Shown here piece after piece: positions 43,184 through 51,233 of a stretch of DNA of 64,000 bases; the stretch's first letter is position 1, and each line of letters opens with the position of its first letter. The stretch spans positions 1 to 64,000 of the forward strand of contig NZ_JAUSRN010000017.1 in the NCBI RefSeq assembly GCF_030811855.1, read 5' to 3'. The translations under genes were made by a program, and so were the position numbers. The notes beneath the pieces were generated by a model that was not told the origin of the DNA, ran no database searches, and saw nothing but the letters and a program-made list of their open reading frames with translations. The DNA comes from Variovorax paradoxus. Its GTDB lineage: Bacteria > Pseudomonadota > Gammaproteobacteria > Burkholderiales > Burkholderiaceae_C.

Positions 43184-43998
43184 GGTGCGTCTCCTTCGTT
43201 CATCTTGCAGACGACCCGCTTGCACAGCACGGTGGCCAGGTGAGCGCGATAGTCGGCGCCCGCGTGAATGTCGGTCGGCATGAGGTCAGCCGGCAGCGCG
43301 GCATTTGCAAGGGCTTCGGCGTCGAAGCGGGTCTGCAACGCTTGCTCGAACTGTGGAACGCGCACCGCACCCTCGAAGGTCCCGTTGACGGCAACCCGGA
43401 CGTGATCGCCGAAGTCGGCCACCGCAACGCCAACCATCGCGAACCGGGATGCAGACTGTTCGTGTTTCAGGTACGCGAAGCGCCGGGGCCGACGGAAGCG
43501 GACCTTGGTCAACACCTCGTCGGGCTCGAGGGCGGTGCCGAACAGGCCGGTGAAGAAGTCGTCGATGTGCAGCGTCCGGCGTGACGTCGTTATCTCGGCG
43601 TCGAGCGCCAGCGCGCCGGCAGCCCAGCACGCGGATGGATCGGCATTGGCAAGCGAGCCGCCGATCGTGCCCATGTTGCGGACCTGGCTGTCGGCAATGT
43701 CGCCGGCCAGAGCTGCCAGTCCCGGCGAGAACTCGCGTACCGCGCCATCCGTGGCAATTGCGCCATGGGTCCGCATGGCGCCGAGCTCCAGGGAGGCGCC
43801 GGGTAGAAGCTGGCAGCTGTGGAGCTCCGCCACGTCCTGCAGGTCCACCAGCATCTCGGTGGTCAGCAGCCCCATCCGCATCGAAGCCAGCAGGCTCTGC
43901 CCGCCTGCGAGCAGCTTGGCCGAAGGATGCTCGCGCAGGAGGGCGCTTGCATCGCTGGCCGTGCGCACCCGGCAGTATTCAAAGGCCTGCACAAACAT
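43180..43998 (-). CDS. Molybdenum hydroxylase FAD-binding subunit (CoxM-like)
   Basis: Medium subunit, 272 residues, which passes electrons from the iron-sulfur subunit to FAD. The FAD motifs are AKLLAGGQSLLASMRMGL (about 30-47) and TIGGSLANADPS, standard for the xanthine oxidase family. The ATG at 43998 lies 20 bases inside the small-subunit gene. Longer upstream reading is only overlap with that gene. It is part of the order large subunit - lyase - small - medium - NadX on the minus strand. Confidence 0.9.
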   Translation of the reverse strand: MFVQAFEYCRVRTASDASALLREHPSAKLLAGGQSLLASMRMGLLTTEMLVDLQDVAELHSCQLLPGASLELGAMRTHGAIATDGAVREFSPGLAALAGDIADSQVRNMGTIGGSLANADPSACWAAGALALDAEITTSRRTLHIDDFFTGLFGTALEPDEVLTKVRFRRPRRFAYLKHEQSASRFAMVGVAVADFGDHVRVAVNGTFEGAVRVPQFEQALQTRFDAEALANAALPADLMPTDIHAGADYRAHLATVLCKRVVCKMNEGDAP

Positions 43999-44473
43999 CC
44001 CCTTGTTTTTGCATCTCGCGCATGCCATCGGCGATCGCCAGTACGATGCCCTCGTACCCGGTGCAGCGACAGAGGTTGCCGCAGAGGCCGCTACGGATTC
44101 GTTCCGGGTCCGGCGGGGTGCCTTCGCAAGCCATCGAGATTCCGCGCATGACCATGCCGGGTGTGCAGAACCCGCATTGCAGGGCGTGCCGTGCAGAGAA
44201 GGCCTGCTGCATGGGATGGAGCGTCTCGCCGTCGGCCACGCCTTCGATCGTGCGCACCCGCTTTCCGTCGACCTGCACCACCAGCACATTGCAGGACTTG
44301 ATCGCCTTGCCATCTACCAGGACCGTGCAGGCACCGCACTGCGCGGTGTCACAGCCCACGTGCGTGCCCGTCAGCCCCATCTGCTCGCGCAGGAAGTTCA
44401 CCAGCGTGACCGAGTTGTCGGCGATCGTGTGCATGACGCGGGCGCCGTTGACCTCGAGCGCGATTTGACGCAT
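43979..44473 (-). CDS. Molybdenum hydroxylase [2Fe-2S] subunit (CoxS-like)
   Basis: Small subunit, 164 residues, with two [2Fe-2S] centres. The plant-type centre is CDTAQCGAC plus a later Cys, and the second centre is QCGFCTPGM...LCGNLCRCTGY. All eight expected cysteines are present. A GTG start 12 bases upstream (44485) is possible. It overlaps the FAD subunit by 20 bases and follows the DapA-like gene by 15. Together with the large and FAD subunits it would form a complete hydroxylase that inserts water-derived oxygen, commonly into N-heterocycles. Confidence 0.92.
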   Translation of the reverse strand: MRQIALEVNGARVMHTIADNSVTLVNFLREQMGLTGTHVGCDTAQCGACTVLVDGKAIKSCNVLVVQVDGKRVRTIEGVADGETLHPMQQAFSARHALQCGFCTPGMVMRGISMACEGTPPDPERIRSGLCGNLCRCTGYEGIVLAIADGMREMQKQGDVCAGL

Positions 44474-44488
44474 GGAATGTTCCACTTT

Positions 44489-45445
44489 TCAGGGCAGGCG
44501 CAGGCCGCTTTCCGCGAAAGCCTTGCGCGCGTGCGCCTTCTCCGCCTCGGTCAGGCCCAGCAGCGGCCGGCGCACCGGCCCGCCAGCTTGGCCCAGCAAC
44601 TCGAGCCAGTACTTGGTGTGCGCCTGTGGTGTTCCGCTGGGTCGGCTGTTGCGGAACGCCTGCCTGGCCGGGTTCAGGCTGTCGCGTACGGCGCGCGCCT
44701 CTTCATGGCGGCCCTGGAAGGCGAGTTGCGTGTAGTCGTGGATGCGGGTGTCGCTCGCCGTTTGCAGCAGCAGGGGCGGGGTCGAACAAAGGTACAGGCG
44801 CCAACCGAGCTCGATGATGTTGTCCAGCCACTCCTCCTCGGATGCGGTGCTCACCTGGATCTTGTCCCCCACCAGGCGGGTCAACTCCGCATACTGTTCG
44901 CGCGGCACGCTGTACTTGATGGCGACGATGTTGGGTAGCGCGGCGATGCGGGCGCACAGCTGCGGCGACATGATGTAACCGCAGTCGGGGTGGTTCCACA
45001 TGGCGATGCCGATGTCCAGCACTTCGCACAGGTGGCGGTAGTACTCATACACCGTTTCCTCCGGGTCGTTGCAGAAGTGAAGCACGGGGCTGTGCACGAT
45101 CACCCAGTCGGCTCCCACGGCCTGGGCGTGGCGGGCAAGATCCAACACGGTGTCGAGCTGGGTGTCGGAGCAGGACATCACGGTACGGGCGCGACCCTCG
45201 CAAACCTGCGCCGCGATCTCGAAGCTGCGCTTGCGTTCCTCGAGCGTCATGGAAAACGCCTCGCCCTGCTTGCCGGTCACGAAAAGCCCGGCCACCTTCA
45301 GCGGCCCGATCCAATGAGCGATGTTGCTGCGGAAGCCCTCTTCGTCGAACGATCCGTCCGGCCTGAAAGGCGTGACCGAAGCGGCCCAGACGCCGGTGAA
45401 GTGCTGCTTGGCGTACTGTTGCGCGTTGGCTTTCGTGTATTTCAT
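44489..45445 (-). CDS. DapA-superfamily lyase/aldolase, not a typical DapA
   Basis: A 318-residue class I aldolase-fold protein. The Schiff-base lysine is Lys177 in PNIVAIKYS. Key DapA residues are absent: the YNVPSRTG block reads WNHPDCGY, so the catalytic Tyr is Trp150 and the substrate Arg is Cys155, and GTTGE reads TGKQGE. It is therefore unlikely to make dihydrodipicolinate; pyruvate-forming hydratase-aldolases of aromatic pathways belong to the same superfamily. The ATG at 45445 is preferred to a TTG 15 bases upstream. It lies between two subunits of the Mo hydroxylase, which supports a shared pathway. Confidence 0.85.
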   Translation of the reverse strand: MKYTKANAQQYAKQHFTGVWAASVTPFRPDGSFDEEGFRSNIAHWIGPLKVAGLFVTGKQGEAFSMTLEERKRSFEIAAQVCEGRARTVMSCSDTQLDTVLDLARHAQAVGADWVIVHSPVLHFCNDPEETVYEYYRHLCEVLDIGIAMWNHPDCGYIMSPQLCARIAALPNIVAIKYSVPREQYAELTRLVGDKIQVSTASEEEWLDNIIELGWRLYLCSTPPLLLQTASDTRIHDYTQLAFQGRHEEARAVRDSLNPARQAFRNSRPSGTPQAHTKYWLELLGQAGGPVRRPLLGLTEAEKAHARKAFAESGLRLP

Positions 45446-45463
45446 GGTTGGTTCAGTCAAAGT

Positions 45464-47617
45464 TCAGTTCTGTGCCTGGATGGCGCGCCAGAGGCGCTCG
45501 GGCGTGAGGGGGAACTGCAGGTCCCGGCCTGGTACGTTGCCCAGCGCGTCGTGGGCGGCGTTGAGCAGCGCCGCAGGGACGCCGATGCAGCCGGCCTCGC
45601 CCACGCCCTTGGCGCCCAGCGGATTCGCGCTACTGCGCGTAGGGCGGCTTTCCAGATGGATCGCGCGGGGCATGTCGTCGGCACGCGGCATCGCATAGTC
45701 CATGAAGGACCCTGTCAGTAGCTGGCCGTTTTCGTCGTACACCACCCGTTCGAGGAGCGCCTGCCCGATACCCTGGGCCATGCCGCCCAGCATCTGCCCG
45801 CGAACCAGGACCGGGTCGATCACCTGGCCCGCATCGTCGACCCAGGTCAGGTGTTCGATCGTGAGCGTGCCGGTGTCCCGATCGACGGCCACCTGGCAGA
45901 TGACGCAGCCGGAGGCCCATGTCTCGCTCGCGGCGTGATGAACCTCTTCCACGACATGGGGCAGCGCTGCACCCGCTTCGAGTTCGTTCTTCAGCCGCGT
46001 CGCCGCAACCAGCACCGCCGATCCTCCGATTGGGGTGCTGCGGCTGGCCAGTGCGCCAATGCCGGGGGGGCAGCTGGCCGTGTCTCCGTGCAGAACCGTC
46101 ACCTTGGACGGATCGCAGCCAAGCGCAGCGGCGGCGATGGCGCTGAAGGCAGTCTCGCGCCCCTGACCTTGCGCGGTCGTTCCAGTCGCCACGGTGTAGT
46201 GGCCGGGTGCGGTACAAGTCACGCGTGCGCTTTCCCAGCCCTGGCCGCAGGGCTCGACATAGAGGCCGATGCCGATGCCGACAAGTTCGCCGGCTCTTTG
46301 TCGCTGCGCCTGTTCCTGGCGCCGGCCGTTGTAGTCGAAGGCCTCGGAGGCCTGCCGCAAGAGGCCCGCCAGGTCGCTCTTGTCGAGCGTTTCTCCATTG
46401 GGAAGGCTGACGGGCAGTTCCTCGGCGGGCCACACCGAACGCAGCCTTAGTTCCAGCGGTTCGATCCCCGCGGCGCAGGCCGCAGCGTCCACCAGCCGCT
46501 CCATCAGCACTGCCGCTTCCGGGCGTCCGGCGCCGCGGTAGATGTTCACGGCCGCCGTATTCGAGAGCCTTGCCGTGGCGCGCGACTGCTGACCAGCCAT
46601 GCGATAGGGCCCGGGGAAGATCCGCTGCGCATTGCGCATCGGGGCCAGCGCGCTGTAGGGCAGCCAATGCCCCAGCGAGAATTCGAACGAAGCCTGCGCC
46701 GCAACGATAGAGCCGGCGGTATCGAGCCAGATTGCGCCGCATGAATGCGAGCCGCGCCCGTGGGTGGCGTACTGAAGGTCTTCCGACCGGGTGGACTGCC
46801 ATCGAACGGGGCATGCGAGGAGGCGGGCCGCGAAGGCGACCATCAGGTCCTCGGGAAAAATCGAAGCCTTGCCACCGAATGCGCCGCCGACGTCCGGGGC
46901 AATCACCCGCACGGAAGCCAGAGGAATGCCAAGGCACCCGGCGATGTCTGCACGTGCGCGGCTCGGCGTCTGTGTGGACAGCCAGGCAGTCATGGTGCCG
47001 GCGGTCGCGTCCCATGCCGCCAGGCAGGCTCGCGGCTCCAGTGGGGCAGGGGACACCCGCGGCATCTCCACTGAAACGGTGGCGGTCGGCGCCTCGTCGC
47101 GCAAGGCCCCCGACGCGAACGCAATCTCGGCGACGAGTGGGTCCCCGGATCCGCCCCAGGTAGTCCCGGGTTCGGCAAACGGCAGAACGGGTGCGAGCTC
47201 TTCGTACTCGATGTCCACCATGCCGACGGCTGCTTCAGCTTGCGCAATGCTCTGCGCGACAACCAGGGCAACCGGCTCTCCGATCGAACGGACATGGGTG
47301 ACGGCCAGCAAGTCGCCCTCCGGAGCGCGCATCCCGGGCAGCAATGCGTTGATCTCGGCACGCGGAACACCGGCGAGGTCGGCGGCGGTCAGGACGGCGG
47401 CGACGCCGTCGCACGCTGCCGCGGCGTGCGTCGCGACCTTCAGCACGCGTGCGTGCGCGTAAGGGCTGCGGATGAACAGCGCGTGGAGCATGCCCGGCAG
47501 CGAGATGTCTCCGACGTAGCGGCCGGCGCCGCGCAGCAGCGCCGCGTCTTCTCGCCGGCTCGGGCGGGAGATGGCGTGCTCTGGCGATGGAATGAATGCT
47601 GCGGTCACGAGCAGCAT
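45464..47617 (-). CDS. Molybdenum hydroxylase large, Mo-cofactor subunit
   Basis: Catalytic subunit of a xanthine-oxidase-family enzyme, about 717 residues. The aldehyde-oxidase-type N-terminal part begins SRREDAALLRGAGRYVGDI. Cofactor blocks are PDVGGAFGGKASIFPED and NIYRGAGRPEAAVLMERL, and the catalytic Glu is in AKGVGEAGC. The AYRCSFR loop of true CO dehydrogenase is not present, so this is not a form I CO enzyme. The start is uncertain: I use the codon for Met just before LLVTAAF; a GTG nine bases later is possible. It is first in the operon with the lyase, small and FAD subunits and NadX. Confidence 0.88.
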   Translation of the reverse strand: MLLVTAAFIPSPEHAISRPSRREDAALLRGAGRYVGDISLPGMLHALFIRSPYAHARVLKVATHAAAACDGVAAVLTAADLAGVPRAEINALLPGMRAPEGDLLAVTHVRSIGEPVALVVAQSIAQAEAAVGMVDIEYEELAPVLPFAEPGTTWGGSGDPLVAEIAFASGALRDEAPTATVSVEMPRVSPAPLEPRACLAAWDATAGTMTAWLSTQTPSRARADIAGCLGIPLASVRVIAPDVGGAFGGKASIFPEDLMVAFAARLLACPVRWQSTRSEDLQYATHGRGSHSCGAIWLDTAGSIVAAQASFEFSLGHWLPYSALAPMRNAQRIFPGPYRMAGQQSRATARLSNTAAVNIYRGAGRPEAAVLMERLVDAAACAAGIEPLELRLRSVWPAEELPVSLPNGETLDKSDLAGLLRQASEAFDYNGRRQEQAQRQRAGELVGIGIGLYVEPCGQGWESARVTCTAPGHYTVATGTTAQGQGRETAFSAIAAAALGCDPSKVTVLHGDTASCPPGIGALASRSTPIGGSAVLVAATRLKNELEAGAALPHVVEEVHHAASETWASGCVICQVAVDRDTGTLTIEHLTWVDDAGQVIDPVLVRGQMLGGMAQGIGQALLERVVYDENGQLLTGSFMDYAMPRADDMPRAIHLESRPTRSSANPLGAKGVGEAGCIGVPAALLNAAHDALGNVPGRDLQFPLTPERLWRAIQAQN

Positions 47618-48429
47618 TACAGGACCAAGCCCGCGCTGCAACAATCGGCAAATATTTGTCGATTCAGAAGCCCGCTTACTGAATTCCTCCCATTCGGTCG
47701 CAGCATCCCCTGCTGGGGTGGATACCCCGCGGCACGGCGGCTGCGCAGGAACCGCACAGCTTTGGAACCTGCAGCGCGTGCGGCCACAGCGCGCAGATCC
47801 GGTCCGCGAAGTTGCCGACGGGTGACCAGCGCACAAGCACCCGCGACAAATTTCTGAGCGCAGCAGGGAATGGGCGGAAGCTTCGGAACCGAGCGCGATG
47901 GCGAACCTCCGGCGGCGGCATCGTGTACCTCGCTTTGGATGCGTCGGCGGGTCTGAGATCAGCGGCGAGCCAGTTGCACCAATGCGGCCGCCCTATCGGA
48001 AGGAGAGCTTGGGGCCGGTCCCGGTCAGTGCGCGCGTGTTCGCCTTCAAGGCCGCAGTAGCCCGCGGCATCGAAGTCGGATGGCGGGCATCAAGAAGCCG
48101 ATGCATAGCAATGCATTCCGGTCCGCGGCCATGAATGGCGTGAATCCATGCGATTGCCGCCGGGCATTGACGCGCCGGCACTGACACGTAGAGTCGGCGT
48201 CCTGTGCTCGGCGCGCTCTGGCCGGCGTCCCAGCCGCGTGTCATGCACGCGATCACGCCAAGGCTCCATATGACTGTGGGTTCAGCTCCCACGCACTTTG
48301 CCGTTGCCACCTGCCGCCGGCTAGCAGGCACCAAAGAGCCGTGTCACACCCTTGGTGTAACGGCGCTACACAGCAAGCTGCGTATCTTCCTACTTGGCTC
48401 AAGTTGCGGGTAGCGGGCGCGTACTCTGC
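47618..48429. other. Long intergenic region, no gene recognised
   Basis: These 812 bases separate the Mo-hydroxylase operon promoter from the 3' end of the maleate isomerase gene. Open frames of 80-115 codons exist on both strands but have no recognisable motif. The promoter of the Mo-hydroxylase operon should lie near 47620-47800. The rest looks like eroded sequence at the edge of the GC-rich block. Confidence 0.4.
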
Positions 48430-49191
48430 TCAGTCGAATTTTCCGGAGAGGAGTGATCCGAAGCCTGGGACGTTGGTGGAGAGGCCCAGTCGTTTGAGCA
48501 TGAAGTAGGTGGTGGCGACGGAGGAGGAGAGGACGGGGATGCGCAGGCGGTCCTCGATGGGCTGAAGGGAGGGCAGAGAGGGCATCTGGACGCATGCGGA
48601 GGCGACGATGGCGTCGACGCCAGAGGTGTTGAGCTTGCGAGTGATCTCGATGGGAGCGCGGGGGTCCTGACGGCCCACTTCGAGGTTGTCTGGGATTTCC
48701 AGGGAGATGCTGTCGACGACCTCGATGCCCTCGTTCTCGATGTAGTCGATGACGAGTTGCGTCAGGGGCTTCATGTAGGGGGTGAGGATGGAGACCTTCT
48801 TGGCGCCGATCGTGTGCAAGCCATCGACCAATGCACCAGCACTGGTCACGACGGGGGCGGGGCCTGCGTTGTCGACGGTGAGTTGGTGCAGACGTTTCTC
48901 GGATTGGCGGTGGTAGCCCAGGCCCATGGCCATGATGGCGACGAGGCAGGCGTAGCCGAGCACGTCGACGCGGGCGTCGGAGAGTTCGAGCGCGCAGCGG
49001 TCGCTATCTTTGTCCATGGATGCCAGCTCGTCTTTTGTGACGTGCTTCATGCGCATGCGGCTGGAGTGGAAGGTGAACCGCTCGGGGTGGAGCGCTTCAC
49101 GGGCGCGCAGGATGGCTGGGATCTCCGTCTCCATGGTGGTGTTGGAGGAGGGCACGATCTGGCCAATGCGGTAGCTGCGGGCGGCGCTCAT
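48430..49191 (-). CDS. nicE: Maleate cis-trans isomerase (Asp/Glu racemase superfamily)
   Basis: Converts maleate to fumarate. The 253 residues start with the family signature YRIGQIVPSSNTTMETE. The two catalytic cysteines are Cys82 (GYACLVAIMAMG) and Cys200 (VASACVQMP); their spacing of 118 residues equals that in the characterised Nocardia enzyme (Cys76/Cys194). The ATG overlaps the nitrilase stop by 4 bases. It is the last gene of the second ior/gentisate operon, where maleate could come from maleylpyruvate hydrolysis. A frameshifted near-copy lies at 17969-18726. Confidence 0.92.
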   Translation of the reverse strand: MSAARSYRIGQIVPSSNTTMETEIPAILRAREALHPERFTFHSSRMRMKHVTKDELASMDKDSDRCALELSDARVDVLGYACLVAIMAMGLGYHRQSEKRLHQLTVDNAGPAPVVTSAGALVDGLHTIGAKKVSILTPYMKPLTQLVIDYIENEGIEVVDSISLEIPDNLEVGRQDPRAPIEITRKLNTSGVDAIVASACVQMPSLPSLQPIEDRLRIPVLSSSVATTYFMLKRLGLSTNVPGFGSLLSGKFD

Positions 49192-49248
49192 GGCTGGGCT
49201 TCCTGGGTGGGTTCCGGGGAGGGTTCGAGGGCGATGGGTTCGAAGTCG
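48432..49248. repeat. Direct repeat copy B (about 817 bp), matches 17971-18783
   Basis: Source copy of the duplicated segment. It spans the intact maleate isomerase gene and the last 57 or so bases of the nitrilase gene. The two copies have the same orientation and lie about 30.4 kb apart. Confidence 0.93.
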
Positions 49249-50207
49249 TCGTCAAAGCGGGCGGCCTGCAGGGGCCGGCGGTTGACGCGCAGGTCGAAGA
49301 CGTCAAAGCGGTTGTAGTGGCCGGTGATGTCGTGCATTTGGCGCGGCTGGATGCAGCGCGAGAGGTCGATATCGGCGTAGTAGATGCCTTCCTCGTCGAT
49401 GAGGGGTTGGCCGATGACGCGGCCATCTGGGCCGATGGCGCCGGAGAATGCGCTGTTGCGGCGCGTGAGCAGCTTGCGGGCCTGAGGGAAGTCGGCTTCC
49501 AGGCAGGAGATGATCTCTTCGGAGACGGTCGAGCAGGAGACGATGGTAAAGAGCTTGCCCTCGAAGCTGTGCGCGGCAGCGCGCACTTTGATGGCCTCGG
49601 CCATGTCGTAGTCCGGCGGGGCCACGGGCAGGGAGATATAGCTGGCCACGTGCACGAGTTCGCCCTGGGCGAGCAGTGCAAAGCGTGCGAGCGTATTGGT
49701 GTTCTCTCCGCAGGCCAGAGAGCCGAGAGGCCCGATGCTGGTCTGGTGCACGCGCAGGGCGGAGGCGTCACCCGGAGTCCAGGTAAGTTTTTCGGCCCAT
49801 GTGGGCACGAGCTTGCGATGGCGTCCGAGGATGCGGCCGTCTTCGCCGATGGTGACCAGCGTGTTGTAGATGGTGCCGATGCCGTAGCGGCTGCGCTCGT
49901 TGACGCCGATGATGACGTTGATTTTGCGGCGCGCGGCGGCCTGTGCGATCTTGGTGATTTCGGGGCCTGGGATCTCGATGGCTGAGCGTGCGAGCTTTTC
50001 GAACCAGGGGCTGCCCTCGATGGGGTTGCCGATCCAGCTCCAGTAGGGGTAGCCGCAGACGAAGACTTCGGGGAAGGCGACGAGCTGGGCGCCGTTGTCG
50101 GCGGCTTCGTTGATGAGGCGCACGACCTTCTCGACGGTGGCATCGGTGTCGAGGAAGACTGGTGCCGTCTGCACCGCGGCCGCCTTGAAGTGAGGCAAGT
50201 TCAGCAT
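49188..50207 (-). CDS. Nitrilase-family carbon-nitrogen hydrolase
   Basis: A 339-residue enzyme of the nitrilase branch. The catalytic triad is Glu47 (AFPEVFVCGYPYW), Lys132 (RKLVPTW) and Cys166 (LACGENTN). The Cys context ACGENTNTLARF is that of true nitrilases rather than amidases. The likely reaction is nitrile to carboxylic acid and ammonia. It overlaps the maleate isomerase gene by 4 bases and lies 24 bases after the FAH-family gene. It may feed an aromatic or indolic nitrile into the pathway (inference). Confidence 0.9.
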   Translation of the reverse strand: MLNLPHFKAAAVQTAPVFLDTDATVEKVVRLINEAADNGAQLVAFPEVFVCGYPYWSWIGNPIEGSPWFEKLARSAIEIPGPEITKIAQAAARRKINVIIGVNERSRYGIGTIYNTLVTIGEDGRILGRHRKLVPTWAEKLTWTPGDASALRVHQTSIGPLGSLACGENTNTLARFALLAQGELVHVASYISLPVAPPDYDMAEAIKVRAAAHSFEGKLFTIVSCSTVSEEIISCLEADFPQARKLLTRRNSAFSGAIGPDGRVIGQPLIDEEGIYYADIDLSRCIQPRQMHDITGHYNRFDVFDLRVNRRPLQAARFDDDFEPIALEPSPEPTQEAQP

Positions 50208-50231
50208 GTAGTTGTCCTATGGTCTCAGGAG

Positions 50232-51176
50232 TTAAGCGGTTTCCGGTTGTTTGCGAGGGTGGTTGCCGACGGCGACGATGGGGTTGCGCAGGGTGCCGAT
50301 GTTCTGGACGGTGGCTTCAACGACGTCGCCGGGCCACATCCATTCCTGAGGGGACCGACCGGCGCCCACGCCCTCTGGGGTGCCTGTGGCGATGATGTCG
50401 CCGGGCTCCAGGGTGATGCCGCAGCTGATGTCGGAGATGAGGTGATTGATGTTGAAGAGCAGATGACGGGTATTGGAGTTCTGCTTCACAACGCCGTTGA
50501 CTGTGAGGCTGAGGTTGAGGTTGTGTGGATCGGGGATTTCGTCAGCGGTGACGATGACAGGGCCGAAAGGGGCGTAGGTGTCCTGGCCTTTGGAGTAGAT
50601 CCACTGGCCGGCGCGGCGGTTGTCGCGAGCGCTGATGTCGTTGAGCACGGAGTAGCCGAAGACGTGGTCGAGTGCGTTGGCTTGGTCCACGCCCTTGGCG
50701 CGTTGGCCGATGATCACGGCAAGCTCGACCTCCCAGTCCATCTGCTGGGTGATGGACGCGTTGTGTTCGATGGCATCGCCCGGGCCGATGACGGTGGTGG
50801 GGGGTTTGGAGAAGATCACGGGCTGCTTGGGCAGCTCCTTGGAGGTGTCGAGCGTGCGGCTGGACTCGGCCACGTGCTCCACGTAGTTCAGGCCGATGCC
50901 GAAGATGTTCTTGCGAGGGCGCGGGATGGGAGCGAGCAGCTTGACGTTGGCCAGAGGCAAGGTGACGCCCAGAGGCCACTGGTCTTGGTACTTCTTCAGA
51001 AGTGCAGTGGTGGTGACCACGGCATGCGGGCCGAGCTCGATGAAGGCCAGCATGTCATCGGGGATGGCTTGAGCGGCGTGAGCGCCCAGGCGCTGCAGGT
51101 CGATCACAAGGTCATCGACGATGGCGCCCAGGCGGGCGGCGGCGTTCACGTTGGCACGGTAGGTGACGAGGCGCAT
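50232..51176 (-). CDS. Fumarylacetoacetate hydrolase-family protein (acylpyruvate hydrolase)
   Basis: A 314-residue FAH-fold hydrolase. The conserved block NIFGIGLNYVEHV is near residue 89, metal ligands are expected in DWEVELAVIIG (Glu, Glu) and later Asp, and the C-terminal TGTPEGVGAGR motif is present. Members cut C-C bonds of acylpyruvates such as fumarylpyruvate or maleylpyruvate. Right after a gentisate-type dioxygenase, and with no maleylpyruvate isomerase gene in the operon but a maleate isomerase instead, hydrolysis of maleylpyruvate to maleate and pyruvate is the simplest reading (inference). Confidence 0.9.
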   Translation of the reverse strand: MRLVTYRANVNAAARLGAIVDDLVIDLQRLGAHAAQAIPDDMLAFIELGPHAVVTTTALLKKYQDQWPLGVTLPLANVKLLAPIPRPRKNIFGIGLNYVEHVAESSRTLDTSKELPKQPVIFSKPPTTVIGPGDAIEHNASITQQMDWEVELAVIIGQRAKGVDQANALDHVFGYSVLNDISARDNRRAGQWIYSKGQDTYAPFGPVIVTADEIPDPHNLNLSLTVNGVVKQNSNTRHLLFNINHLISDISCGITLEPGDIIATGTPEGVGAGRSPQEWMWPGDVVEATVQNIGTLRNPIVAVGNHPRKQPETA

Positions 51177-51233
51177 GTTTTTACTCCGGGGGGTACGTCA
51201 GAAGGCGGTGAGGGGTTGACAGGTGCAGAGGTG

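Noticed and set aside
44489..45445. Lysine biosynthesis DapA
   Set aside because: The catalytic Tyr and substrate Arg are replaced and the context is catabolic.
45464..47617. Aerobic carbon monoxide dehydrogenase (Cox) cluster
   Set aside because: The subunit layout and CoxG-like gene suggested it, but the large subunit has NIYRGAGRPEAA and not the AYRCSFR loop that marks form I CO dehydrogenase, and the operon order and partner genes do not fit CO oxidation.
47812..48334. Small genes on both strands in the gap before the maleate isomerase gene
   Set aside because: Frames of 80-113 codons without similarity, without good ribosome binding sites and overlapping each other on opposite strands.
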